From NCBI GenBank assembly GCA_910574965.1, contig CAJTDB010000015.1:1-64000 (forward strand): 64,000 nt of DNA. Direction: 5' to 3'. Under the pieces are notes generated by a model. It saw only the letters and a list, made by a program, of their open reading frames with translations, had not been told where the DNA came from and searched no databases. The first letter of the stretch is position 1. Each line of letters starts with the position of its first letter. Positions 51,493 through 60,800 of the stretch are shown here, piece after piece. The stretch is from Lachnospiraceae bacterium (GTDB lineage: Bacteria > Bacillota > Clostridia > Lachnospirales > Lachnospiraceae). The translations under genes and the position numbers were made by a program.

Positions 51493-52422
51493 TTATTTTA
51501 CATACGCTTTTATAATCTCCTTCAGACTGTTGACGTCGAAGGCAATGGGCTGTATAAATTTCGTAAGTGCCACCAGACCGCCGTCTAAAGCGGACACGGC
51601 GGCCATCTCTGCCGCATTTTCCTCTTTGAGTCCTCCGCCATATACAACCGGAAGCTCAGCGCCGAAGGCTTCCAGGCATACCTTTTTGATATAGCTGCTC
51701 ACAAAAGCTACATAGTCCCCTCCCGGCGGTGTCTTTCCGGGACCGATGGCCCAGATGGGCTCATAACCAATGGAGATCTTACGTGTTCCAAGACTGTCCC
51801 TGATTCCCTTAAGCCCTGTCAGAAGCTGATCTTTCAGCACTTTCTGCACTCTTGGTCTGTATTCCTCCGGAATATCGGACCCTTTCTGCTCGGCTGTCTC
51901 GCCGACGCAGAACAGTACATTCATCTCACGGCTCAGCGCACACTGCACTTCCTGATTCAAAATCTCTTCCACGGAATCTGCTGCTCTTTGATAGACTCCC
52001 GGATCACTGCTGACTTTCGGATCATAAGCAGCCAAGAGAGACAGTTTGTCTTTGCGCTCCTCACTGTGACCGATCATAACCCAATGCTCTCCTAATGCCC
52101 GCATAGCCGCCGCCGGACGGTCTGTCGTAAAAGCGCCGAAATTTTTCCCAGGAGCTACATCCTCCCGGTACACGCCCTGGCATCCAATCTGAAAGTTTCC
52201 GGTCTGCTCCTTCGGTATAGAATGAAGTTCTTCTAGCGCCGGAACAATCAGTGCTTCCGGAAGAAAATAAGTAACCTGCACATCCTCCATCCGGCCAAGC
52301 CCCAGCTCCGCTGTACTTCTTACAGTCTCTTTGATCCATTTCACCGGATCGTCCTCCGGACAGATTCCTCCGTATTTTTTGGGAACATCAAATCGCTTCA
52401 GGTTCACATAGATCTCTTTCAC
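51493..52422 (-). CDS. Triosephosphate isomerase-family protein
   Basis: A 309-residue TPI-fold enzyme with the active-site residues kept: Lys in YVNLKRF, His in MIGHSEERK near 116, and Glu in GYEPIWAIGPGKTPPG near 218, plus the phosphate loop VVYGGGLKEEN. It is about 60 residues longer than housekeeping TPI and lies first in a catabolic cluster. It probably isomerises another sugar-like substrate, as the TPI-like erythrulose-phosphate isomerases do. The start is GTG at 52422 after GGAGAAGGA. It is directly downstream of the cluster promoter. Confidence 0.88.
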   Translation of the reverse strand: MKEIYVNLKRFDVPKKYGGICPEDDPVKWIKETVRSTAELGLGRMEDVQVTYFLPEALIVPALEELHSIPKEQTGNFQIGCQGVYREDVAPGKNFGAFTTDRPAAAMRALGEHWVMIGHSEERKDKLSLLAAYDPKVSSDPGVYQRAADSVEEILNQEVQCALSREMNVLFCVGETAEQKGSDIPEEYRPRVQKVLKDQLLTGLKGIRDSLGTRKISIGYEPIWAIGPGKTPPGGDYVAFVSSYIKKVCLEAFGAELPVVYGGGLKEENAAEMAAVSALDGGLVALTKFIQPIAFDVNSLKEIIKAYVK

Positions 52423-52519
52423 TTTTCCTTCTCCGTTCTACTAAATTTTTTTCTTTTTATAAATCCGCACTTTTTGTGCATTTTATATATTTTTATTGGA
52501 ACTTTTTTAATTTAATGTA

Positions 52520-52548
52520 ATAATACTATAGTTTTTTTCTTTATTCAA
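52520..52548 (-). promoter_or_regulatory. Sigma-A type promoter of the catabolic cluster
   Basis: TTGAAT (52543-52548), 17 bp, then TATTAT (52520-52525) on the minus strand. It lies about 100 bp before the GTG start of the TPI-like gene. The surrounding 288-bp divergent region is very AT-rich. Confidence 0.65.
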
Positions 52549-52553
52549 CCTTT

Positions 52554-52565
52554 GTTTACGCAAAC
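52554..52565. promoter_or_regulatory. Candidate LacI-family operator
   Basis: GTTTACGCAAAC is an imperfect palindrome with a central CG and paired GTTT/AAAC arms, as in LacI/GalR operators. It lies just upstream of the cluster -35 box and between the two divergent promoters, so the neighbouring LacI protein is the natural candidate. A CcpA cre-type site would need CA at its end where this has CG. Confidence 0.55.
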
Positions 52566-52636
52566 GATTGTGTTCAATTTTACGAATAGCTTTTACTTTT
52601 CCTATTTTTTTGTTCATATTTTCCGAAAATTTCTTC

Positions 52637-52665
52637 TTGTATTTTCCGAAACAGCATTTTATAAT
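52637..52665 (+). promoter_or_regulatory. Sigma-A type promoter of the LacI regulator gene
   Basis: TTGTAT (52637-52642), 17 bp, then a perfect TATAAT (52660-52665), about 45 bp before the regulator start. A GCAAGGAG ribosome site follows. Confidence 0.7.
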
Positions 52666-52710
52666 GAGAACTAGCCAAAGGATGGCTTACTTTATGCAAG
52701 GAGAACACTT

Positions 52711-53715
52711 ATGACAATCAAAGATGTAGCAAAGCTGGCAGGCGTTTCCGTCTCCACGGTATCCAGAGTTGTAAACAAAGGAGACGACAAATCCGCCAGT
52801 CCAGAGACCAGGAGACGGATATGGGATGCGGTCAGTACCCTTGGATACACACCCAATCTTCATGCACGGCAGTTAAAATCCAGCCAGGAAACCTTGCCCA
52901 AAACCACAAAAGAAATCGCCTGCGTCTACGGACGGACCGGGGATTCTTTTGTCAATCCCTTTTTCAGCGCTCTTATGCATGCTGTGGAAAAAGCCGCCTA
53001 CGAAAAAGGATATTTTCTGCGCTTCAGTTCTTCCACTGCCCCGGCAGACTACGGAAACAAGCAAACCTCTGCCAATTCCGTTATCATCCTCGGCAAAACC
53101 GACACCCGGACCCTGAACAGCCTCAAATCCAGCTATCGCCACATTCTCTATACCGGTCTTCAGGATCTTCCTCTGGAGATCGATCAGGTAATCAGCAGCG
53201 GTTATCAGGCGGCTGAAAAGGCAGTCCAGTATCTTCTGGATCTGGGACATACCAAAATATGCTATATCGGAGAGACTACTAACGAGCAGCGTTTCCTCGC
53301 CTACCAGGACACTATGGCAAAGGCGGGACTGAACATATCCGAGCAGGATACGGCTTCCACTGATTTTTCACCTGGCAAAGGATACGAAGCCGTCAACCAG
53401 CTTTTTGAACAGCACACGGACTTTACCGCAATCTTTTGTTCCAATGACGCTCTCGCCATAGGTGCTTTAAAAGCACTGAAAGATCGGAGGCTGAAAGTTC
53501 CGGATGATATTTCCCTCATCAGCATTGATGATATCGAAACTGTCAGTTACCTTTCTCCCATGCTGACGACTGTTCGGATTCCGATTGAGGAGATGGGCGC
53601 TATGGCCGTAAATATTCTTATTGACCGAATTGAAGGCAGACACCAGAGTCCTGTAAAGGTAAATCTTCCCAATACCGTTATCCGCCGGGATTCCTGCGGA
53701 AAATGCAAAATCTAA
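52711..53715 (+). CDS. LacI-family transcriptional regulator
   Basis: A 334-residue sugar-responsive repressor. The N-terminal helix-turn-helix is TIKDVAKLAGVSVSTVSRVV with the hinge-region LHARQLKSS. The periplasmic-binding-protein-like ligand domain spans about 65-330 (NPFFSALMHAVEKAAYEKGY, FCSNDALAIGALKALKDRRL, ISIDDIETVSYLSPMLTTVR). It is divergent from the TPI-like gene and separated by 288 bp with a CG-centred palindrome, so it probably controls that cluster. The effector is likely the substrate or an intermediate. It ends at a strong terminator. Confidence 0.92.
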   Translation: MTIKDVAKLAGVSVSTVSRVVNKGDDKSASPETRRRIWDAVSTLGYTPNLHARQLKSSQETLPKTTKEIACVYGRTGDSFVNPFFSALMHAVEKAAYEKGYFLRFSSSTAPADYGNKQTSANSVIILGKTDTRTLNSLKSSYRHILYTGLQDLPLEIDQVISSGYQAAEKAVQYLLDLGHTKICYIGETTNEQRFLAYQDTMAKAGLNISEQDTASTDFSPGKGYEAVNQLFEQHTDFTAIFCSNDALAIGALKALKDRRLKVPDDISLISIDDIETVSYLSPMLTTVRIPIEEMGAMAVNILIDRIEGRHQSPVKVNLPNTVIRRDSCGKCKI

Positions 53716-53740
53716 ATGTACAGCCGTCACTTAAAACGAA

Positions 53741-53785
53741 AAAAAGTGCGCAGACTTGAAAAACTCTCAAGTCTGCGCACTTTTT
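53741..53785. terminator. Strong bidirectional terminator
   Basis: A perfect 19-bp stem (AAAAAGTGCGCAGACTTGA with its complement) and 7-nt loop, with a T run on the plus side and A/T symmetry on the minus side. It ends the LacI transcript and, in reverse, the hypothetical/AEC/DUF554 transcript. Confidence 0.93.
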
Positions 53786-53803
53786 ATTTTCACTTCTGCT
53801 TCT

Positions 53804-54223
53804 CTACCAGAGCCTTCCGGCCAGAAAAGTCAAACGAATCAGGGTAAAACGGTCCCCCTCTTCCAGACAGACCGGCGTATCCAGCCCGGCCAGTTCCCGG
53901 TCCCCCCGGAATACCCGAACCAATCCGTCTTCATAACACTGCAGCGCATTTTCCACAGCTTTTGCAGGGTCCGCCTTCTGTTCCGAATAAATTCGCCCAA
54001 ATCCAACCTTCCCTGCTGCTGCCTGCTCCTCCACATCCTCTTTGGTAAGAAACGGTATTACCTGAACATCAGTTCCCTTCTGTTCATAGCGTTTCACTTC
54101 CAATTCCACCAGAGCCGTCAAAAAATCCCGAAGCGTTTTGACTTCATCCGGCAGTTCATAAGGCACATCGTTCAGCACCGGTCTTCGCTTTCCTGCCGCT
54201 TTCATCTGTATATAAATCTGCAT
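53804..54223 (-). CDS. Conserved hypothetical protein
   Basis: A 139-residue soluble protein, not recognised. It begins MQIYIQMKAAGKRRPVLNDV and contains LRDFLTALVELEVKRYEQ and LEEGDRFTLIRLTFLAGRLW, suggesting a mixed alpha/beta fold with an edge strand at the end. AAGGAG lies 8 bp before the ATG at 54223 (another ATG two codons upstream is too close). It follows the AEC-family transporter gene by 19 bp and ends before the strong terminator, so it is the last gene of that operon. No function can be assigned. Confidence 0.68.
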   Translation of the reverse strand: MQIYIQMKAAGKRRPVLNDVPYELPDEVKTLRDFLTALVELEVKRYEQKGTDVQVIPFLTKEDVEEQAAAGKVGFGRIYSEQKADPAKAVENALQCYEDGLVRVFRGDRELAGLDTPVCLEEGDRFTLIRLTFLAGRLW

Positions 54224-54242
54224 GGTCATTTCTCCTTTTTCC

Positions 54243-55157
54243 TTATCCGGCCATAGTTACAAGCACCGGAACCGTAAACACGCAGAGCACTGTGGACAGA
54301 ATGATAGCCGCACTGCAAGTCCTCCCGTCAATTCCCCGCTCCGTTCCAAGAATCAGAGGCATATTTCCGATGGGCATACCGAACATAATCATACATACAG
54401 AGAGAATCGCCGGATCTTCTGTAAACATCCGAAGGACCGGAAGCATCAGAAGCGGCAGTACAAGCAGCTTAATGACTGAAAATACATACAGACGCACCTC
54501 TCCAAAAATCCGCTTCGGCTCTGAGCAGGCAAGCGCATAGCCTACCAGAACAAGGGCCAGCGGCGACGTGGCATTTCCCAGATATGTAACAGCAGTCCCG
54601 ATAAAGTCCGGAACCGACAGTTCCAGGCCCAGCACAAAGACTGCGATTACACTGCTTATCGTTCCCGGATTGACCATGCCCTTCAGAGAAGCCACTGAAA
54701 AGCTTCCCTCCATCACACTCATCCCATAAGTATAAAATACAACATTGTATACAACCAGAAATGCTGTAATGTAGACCACATATTCCGGTCCAAGAACACT
54801 GCTGATAACAGGAATGCCAATAAATCCCAGATTGGAAAAAACGAACATCATCTGAAAAATCTTCCTCTGTTCCGAATCTTTGTCAAAAAACGGCGTCATC
54901 ACCATTCCCGCCAGGATAAAAAACGCAAACATCCCCACAGCGATCCATCCGATTTGAAACAGTGTATGCATAGAAATCTGTCCGATTGAGCCAAAGGCAC
55001 TGGATAAAAATAACATAGGATTGAACACATTGACGATCATTTTTGAAATCTTTTCGTTTGTGTGCGCATCCATCATTTCCTTTTTCGTCATCAGATATCC
55101 GGCGCCTATCATAAGCAGCAGGGACAGCATTTGAAAAAATACAGTCAGTATCGCCAT
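54243..55157 (-). CDS. AEC-family transporter
   Basis: A 304-residue membrane protein of the auxin-efflux-carrier (AEC) family, which exports or imports organic acids and related metabolites. Ten hydrophobic spans, the FSNLGFIGIPVISSVLG segment near 108 and MFGMPIGNMPLILGTERG near 260 are typical. AGAGG lies 8 bp before the ATG at 55157, and a GTG three codons earlier is less well placed. It follows the DUF554 gene by 11 bp. The substrate is unknown. Confidence 0.87.
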   Translation of the reverse strand: MAILTVFFQMLSLLLMIGAGYLMTKKEMMDAHTNEKISKMIVNVFNPMLFLSSAFGSIGQISMHTLFQIGWIAVGMFAFFILAGMVMTPFFDKDSEQRKIFQMMFVFSNLGFIGIPVISSVLGPEYVVYITAFLVVYNVVFYTYGMSVMEGSFSVASLKGMVNPGTISSVIAVFVLGLELSVPDFIGTAVTYLGNATSPLALVLVGYALACSEPKRIFGEVRLYVFSVIKLLVLPLLMLPVLRMFTEDPAILSVCMIMFGMPIGNMPLILGTERGIDGRTCSAAIILSTVLCVFTVPVLVTMAG

Positions 55158-55168
55158 CTTTATCACCT

Positions 55169-55852
55169 CTATTTAGAAAAAAATTCCATGATCCAGCAGA
55201 AACAGAGGGGAATTACCAGGGAAGGCAGCATATTCATCGTTTTACAGTCTTTAATATTCAGAATCGAAAGTCCGGAGCTTGCGATCAGAAAACCTCCGAC
55301 GATGGACAATTCGGTCATCATTTCCGCCGTCATAAAATTCCCCAGCAGCAGAGCCGCCCCGTAGATAGCCCCCTGCCAGCAAAACAGAACTCCGGCAGTC
55401 AGCGCCATACCAATGCCGTAGGTAGAGGCCAGCACCATGGAGGTCACGAAATCCAGTGTGGCATTGGTAAACAAATAGGTATGGTCCCCATACAAAGCAC
55501 TCTGAATCGGCCCAAGAATCGACAGCGTTCCAATACAAAACAGCAGGATTCCCGTAGACAGGCCCTTGCTCAACTGCCCCATGGACAGCTTCTCTGTCAA
55601 TTTCCGGAACCGACCGTCAAGATCAATCCAGTTCCCGATCAGACTCCCCAACGCCAGACTTACGATAAAAAGCACGGGATACCGGCTGTCCGGCATATTC
55701 TGTACTACTGCATTGATGCCAAGACCTGCAGCCGCCAGTCCCATAGCGGTATACAAGGCATGCTGCTGTTCTTCACGGATCCCTTTTTTGAAAATACTTC
55801 CGATGACGCTTCCTGCCAGTATGGTACAGGTGTTTACAATCGTTCCCGTCAT
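55169..55852 (-). CDS. DUF554 membrane protein
   Basis: A 227-residue polytopic membrane protein of the DUF554 (YqgA-like) family, with about seven spans. Typical segments are MTGTIVNTCTILAGSVIGSI at the start, LALGSLIGNWIDLDGR near 87, and TLDFVTSMVLASTYGIG near 132. The family is widespread and unexplained. AGAGG lies 8 bp ahead of the ATG. It is the first gene of a three-gene operon with the AEC transporter and a hypothetical protein. Confidence 0.85.
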   Translation of the reverse strand: MTGTIVNTCTILAGSVIGSIFKKGIREEQQHALYTAMGLAAAGLGINAVVQNMPDSRYPVLFIVSLALGSLIGNWIDLDGRFRKLTEKLSMGQLSKGLSTGILLFCIGTLSILGPIQSALYGDHTYLFTNATLDFVTSMVLASTYGIGMALTAGVLFCWQGAIYGAALLLGNFMTAEMMTELSIVGGFLIASSGLSILNIKDCKTMNMLPSLVIPLCFCWIMEFFSK

Positions 55853-55883
55853 ATTCCGCACCTCTCATTTTCCTGTTTGTCAA

Positions 55884-55905
55884 GCAGCGTGCACGAGCAC
55901 GCTGC
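55884..55905 (-). other. Perfect leader hairpin before the DUF554 gene
   Basis: GCAGCGTGC and GCACGCTGC form a perfect 9-bp stem with a 4-nt loop, about 30 bp upstream of the DUF554 start and within its expected mRNA leader. No T run follows on the minus strand, so it is unlikely to be a plain terminator. Confidence 0.55.
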
Positions 55906-55928
55906 GCAAAAATTATATAACATTTTAT

Positions 55929-55956
55929 AGCATAACATCTTTTTTTTGCTTGTCAA
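55929..55956 (-). promoter_or_regulatory. Sigma-A type promoter of the DUF554/AEC operon
   Basis: A perfect TTGACA (55951-55956), 16 bp and TATGCT (55929-55934) on the minus strand, about 80 bp before the DUF554 start. Confidence 0.6.
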
Positions 55957-55994
55957 TATGTTTTCTGTTTTGCCGAAAAAATCGAAAACGCATC

Positions 55995-56023
55995 TTGCTA
56001 TTTCCCTTTATTTTCGGTACACT
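55995..56023 (+). promoter_or_regulatory. Possible promoter of the chemoreceptor gene
   Basis: TTGCTA (55995-56000), 17 bp, TACACT (56018-56023), then a small inverted repeat (CACTA/TAGTG, 56020-56033) overlapping the start region. Matches are four of six at each box. No convincing sigma-28 flagellar promoter was found. Confidence 0.35.
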
Positions 56024-56126
56024 AATACTAGTGAAACAACACGCAACCATTCGCATCCAGCGGATCATCCTTTCGGATAAAGGAGATAATCTTCCGTTCT
56101 GATGCAGAATTTCAAGGAGAAAGAAC

Positions 56127-57806
56127 ATGAAAAAAGCAATGAACCAGTCCAGACTTATTTCCATATTAAATGGAATCTCTATCGGAGCACTTGTGCTGAT
56201 GATGCTGCTGCTGTTCGCTTACGCAAAAACCAACGGACAGCTTAGCGTAGACAGCGAAAACCGTTTTAACCTGACCTATAACGCCAATCGATTTATGAAC
56301 GGTTCCGCCTATCTGACCAATGAAGTACGCGCTTATGCTGCAACCGGAGAACAGTCACATTATGACAATTACTGGAATGAGATCAATAACCTGAAAAACC
56401 GTGACCAGGGCGTTGCTGCCATGCAGGAAATCGGAATCACAAAAGAAGAACAGGCTATGATCGACCAAATGTCTTCCATTTCCAATAATCTAGTTCCCCT
56501 CGAAGAACAGGCTATGGAAAATGTACAGGCAGGACAGCTTCAGGAAGCACTGAACTATGTATATGGTCCCGATTATACTTCTGCGATTACGGAGATCAAC
56601 GCGCTGAAGGAACAGTTCCTTTCCGCTTTGGATTCCCGTACGATGGCAGATATTCAGGAATTGAACGTACGTTTGGCCGTAATTCAGATACTGATCTATC
56701 TGGTTGTTGTTCTGGTAGCGATCATCCAGTTCTTTATTATGACCACGGTCAGAAAACGGATCTTAAGTCCTGTCATCCACGTTCGGGACCAGATGGGAGA
56801 GATTTCCAGAGGAAACCTGTCCGCGGAATTTCTTCTGCAGTCGGATACCTCTGAGATCGGTATGCTTGTAGAGTCCATTCACGAAACAAAGCGCGAACTA
56901 AAAAAATACATACATGATATCGACTCCAAACTGGCAGACATGGCTCGCGGAAAGATGGATCTGACCATCGGCAATGACTATCGGGGAGAATTTCTTCCCA
57001 TCCAGAACGCTATGAGTCAGATCTTAGAGGCACTCAATACCGCTCTCTCCCAGATCCGCAATACCGCAGATCAGGTATCCGAAGAGTCTGAACGGATGGC
57101 TACAGACGCGCAGGTCCTTTCAGACGGAGCTACGGAGCAGGCATCCGCAGTGGAAGAGCTTTCCGCCAGCATCCAGACTTTATCCGAACAGGTGAAGAGC
57201 ACTTCTCTGGATGCGGATGATGCGAGAAAATCCTCCATTCATTCTGCGGAACAGTTAAAAGCCTGCAACCAGAAGATGCAGGAGCTGACCTCTGCTATGG
57301 GAGATATCTCCAAGTCTTCCCAGCAGATCAGCGGCATCATTAAAACCATTGAGGACATCTCCTTCCAGACCAATATCCTCGCACTCAATGCGGCCGTAGA
57401 AGCAGCCCGCGCAGGAGAAGCCGGCAAAGGATTTGCAGTTGTTGCTGATGAAGTCCAGGGACTTGCCACTAAAAGCTCTATCGCTGCCAAGGATATTACC
57501 AGACTTATTGAGGATTCCATGCAGTTGGTCACACACGGCACAACGCTTTCTGGAGACACGACAAACGCTCTGGATTCCAGTGTACTCAGTGCCCAGCAGT
57601 CTGCAGAACTGATCCAGCGAATTGCAGATTCTGCCCAGCAGCAGGCCGAATCCCTGATGCAGCTCTCAGAAGGTGTCGAGCAGATCTCGGATGTCGTCCA
57701 GACCAATGCCGCTACTGCAGAAAAATCCTCCATGTCCGCCAATGAACTGTTCAAGCGGGCAGATGATCTGAAGAAATCGGTTCAAAGATTCCAGCTTCGC
57801 AGATAA
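56127..57806 (+). CDS. Methyl-accepting chemotaxis protein
   Basis: Transmembrane chemoreceptor of 559 residues. One N-terminal span (about 10-30), an extracellular helical sensor of about 155 residues, a second span (about 188-210), a HAMP linker ([17 protein letters not shown]), and a long signalling coiled coil are present. The hairpin tip, [20 protein letters not shown], near 412 is the CheA/CheW contact region. The sensor is of the four-helix type, and its ligand is not predictable. AAGGAGAAAG precedes the ATG. No flagellar or che genes are in the window. Confidence 0.93.
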   Translation: MKKAMNQSRLISILNGISIGALVLMMLLLFAYAKTNGQLSVDSENRFNLTYNANRFMNGSAYLTNEVRAYAATGEQSHYDNYWNEINNLKNRDQGVAAMQEIGITKEEQAMIDQMSSISNNLVPLEEQAMENVQAGQLQEALNYVYGPDYTSAITEINALKEQFLSALDSRTMADIQELNVRLAVIQILIYLVVVLVAIIQFFIMTTVRKRILSPVIHVRDQMGEISRGNLSAEFLLQSDTSEIGMLVESIHETKRELKKYIHDIDSKLADMARGKMDLTIGNDYRGEFLPIQNAMSQILEALNTALSQIRNTADQVSEESERMATDAQVLSDGATEQASAVEELSASIQTLSEQVKSTSLDADDARKSSIHSAEQLKACNQKMQELTSAMGDISKSSQQISGIIKTIEDISFQTNILALNAAVEAARAGEAGKGFAVVADEVQGLATKSSIAAKDITRLIEDSMQLVTHGTTLSGDTTNALDSSVLSAQQSAELIQRIADSAQQQAESLMQLSEGVEQISDVVQTNAATAEKSSMSANELFKRADDLKKSVQRFQLRR

Positions 57807-57826
57807 GAGACAAAAGAAAACATTGA

Positions 57827-57863
57827 ATAAGGAGCCTTCGCAAATTGCGAAAGCTCCTTATTA
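57827..57863. terminator. Bidirectional terminator between convergent genes
   Basis: AATAAGGAGC-TTCGC pairs with GCGAA-GCTCCTTATT with one mismatch on each side, giving a strong hairpin between the chemoreceptor and the surface-protein gene, which converge here. Confidence 0.85.
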
Positions 57864-57882
57864 TTTGACATTGTATCTGCTT

Positions 57883-60800
57883 CTATAAATTGCTCCTTTT
57901 TCTTCTGACAAAAAGTTCTGTCAGCACAGCCAAAGACGTCAATATGAAAAATGTGTACAGCATAATCGGTGAAGAATCGCCGGTAGGCGCACTGTTCACA
58001 TTGCTGACTGCAGATACCGGAGCGGCAGCCGTATTGGCACTGCTGCTTCCCCCGGACCCGGAGGAAGAACTGCTTCGCTTTGCTTCTTTCCATCCAATGG
58101 AAATGGGCGAGAGTCCATATACTTTAAACATAATGCCGTCTTTCGTCTTGGTTACTTTCGGATGTTCCACATCTCCTGCGCGGAAACCATTCATATCTGA
58201 CGTAAACATATGAGCCACCACAAAATTATGGGTATTTCTTCCGGTACCCGACGGATAAGGCAGTGTAATTGTCAGACCGCTGGATGGAAAATTATCCACA
58301 GTTGCTTTCTTCCATCCCGCTCCATTTACGTTGATCATAAGCTCTACATCATAAGTTACGATATTCGTCTCTGCTATCGTACTGGATTTTTCCCGGATCT
58401 TCAGCTTCATCTCCTGCTCAATCTTACCCGGTGTATTCAAATGCTCTTTGTCTTTGAAAGAATCCGGTACTTTAGAAAGTCCATACTGTACTTCAACCTT
58501 AAAGCTGGTTCCATCGGTGGATTCCGGAAGCTGCGGAAGAGAAGTATCCACAACAGATATCCTGCCCGTAATCTCCGGAAGTGCCGAAGGCATGGCATAA
58601 TTGCCGGCTTTGCTTCCCTGAAGAACTGCTGTATCCTGTGCATCCTTCCAGGTCAATGTCACTTTCTGGCTGCCCTCTGCTACTGTCCCATAAACACCTG
58701 TCAGTTTCTCAGCCGGACAATCAAATTCTGCAGAAGCTTTATCTTTCTCCAGGATGCCCGCAAGTTTTAGTTCCCCATAAAGCGTCGCTTTCTGCTCTTT
58801 GACTTGATCTAAACGATCTGATGCCTCTAGAGCACTGATATCCCAGGTCAGAGCCTTTTTAGATACCGTTAGTCGGTATGTACATGTTGCTCCCTGATAA
58901 TCCTCCGTCTCAGAAGCGGATGCTGTGATTACAGTCGTTCCGACTTTCCAGATCTGCACAGCTCCTGTCTTTTGGTCTACCGTAGCTACAGAAGGATCCG
59001 AACTGCTGTAAGTCACAGAGGAACCTGCTGCTGCCCCCTGAGCGGCAATGGTAAAGTTCTCGTCTCCGTAAGTCACTGCCTTTGTATCCGCCGGAAAAGC
59101 AAAGTTCTTCTGCTCTTCCTGCTCGGTTACAGTGATGGTAACGTACGCCACCATGCTCTTTCCGTTCAGATCAGCCGTCACACGGTAACTGTATGTACCC
59201 GCAGGCAGTCCTGTCTCTATCGTATAGCTCGAACCGGAAGCCCCGCTGATGGTCTGCCAGTTTCCGTCCGGAAGCTGCTTTGCCCATACAAAGGAAGATG
59301 CCTGTGCAATTGCCGTCAGAACCGGCGGCGTTGTATAACCGACTTTGATCTTCTGTTCGCTGGCTTTCAAGGTGAGCAGCGGAACCGTTATATTTGTAAT
59401 GGAACTCGCCTTATCCCAGGTCTCCAGAGTCATCTCGTCTCCGGTTACTAAAAGCCCTGCCAGTATCCTTGCCCCATCATTATACTTATAAATCTCCGCC
59501 GGTGCTGCATTCGCTATGGCAGGATTATATGAATAGACCGAATTGCCGACATTAAAATATATTACTCCCTTTGAACTGGAAAGCCTGGAAAGACACATGG
59601 TATATGGAGTCCACCCGTCTTCCATATTTATTCTTGCAATCTCCGTGACAGTTCCGTCAGACGCTCTTTTTTTCAGCGCTGTATTCACGCACACGCCTCC
59701 CTGCATCCCTGCTTCCAGATAATACTCTGCATTATTCACAGTATAAATGGCGGACATTGACATAGGAGCCGTCTTATGCCAGGAATTATCATATGTTGTG
59801 TCAGAACATGTGATGCTGTTGCTGTCCCAGCTATGATCCTTTGACATAGCACTGTCGCTGAGCAAAAAGTAGGTATGTTTTGCAGCACCTGTGGCACCGA
59901 CCGAACTTTTGGCAGTGGAATCATCATATGTCAGATCCACATGATACCAGTTCCCATTCAGTTTCACATAGTTCCATATGTGGTTCATTTTATCCGTTCC
60001 GCTCTCGCAGAAGTCAACCTCAATTCCTACTTCTTTCAGCAGCGCGGCATAGGCAAGGGTATAACCCTGACAGACGCCAATCCCATTAACCAGCGCCTCA
60101 TATGCATTCCTCTTTTCAAATCCCGGATTGCTGTTAGCCGTTTGATCGTATTCCATATGCTGAATCAGATAATCATGCAGTGCCAGTGCCTTCTGCTCGT
60201 CCGTCATACTGCCGCTGCTTCTGATCACTTCATCCAAAACCCGCTGGATAGCTGCCTTATATGCAGCTACGTGAGATTCATTATAAGCAGGATTATAGGT
60301 GAAATCTACCCTCTGGATGATTCCTTGTGTATTTTTATAATAAGTAGCCATCAGCATATAGAACAAATCCGGATTGTGATCTGCAACATTGGGCCAGATA
60401 CGTCCCCAGTCGGATTCCGCTATTTGATAACCGGACAGATCGACAGACGCCTCTCTCTTTTCCATAGCAGCCGTCATAGCGTCCCAGGCACCTTTAATCT
60501 GGTCATCCGTCGCCGCCAGTATCGCAGACTCTTCAAAATACTTCAGCAGCTCCTGGAACAGCTCTTCCGCATCGGAAAACTGTGCTTTCTGTTCTTCTGT
60601 CAACTCTTCATAAGCGTCAAAAGCCGCCTGAATCTGGTCATATGCTGCTTTTTGTCCGTCCTCGTCCAGTTCCTTCAATTCCTCCGGAGAAGGAAGCGCT
60701 TCTATAAGCTCCCGTACAGCAGCCGTAGCCTCTTCCAAATTCAGAACATCCAAAGTCCCTTCTCCCTCTGGAAGCACCTCATCCGAATCCGGAGCAGGTG

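Noticed and set aside
52554-52565. CcpA cre site instead of LacI operator
   Set aside because: The conserved final CA is replaced by CG, while a dedicated LacI gene lies next to it; cre is possible but less likely.
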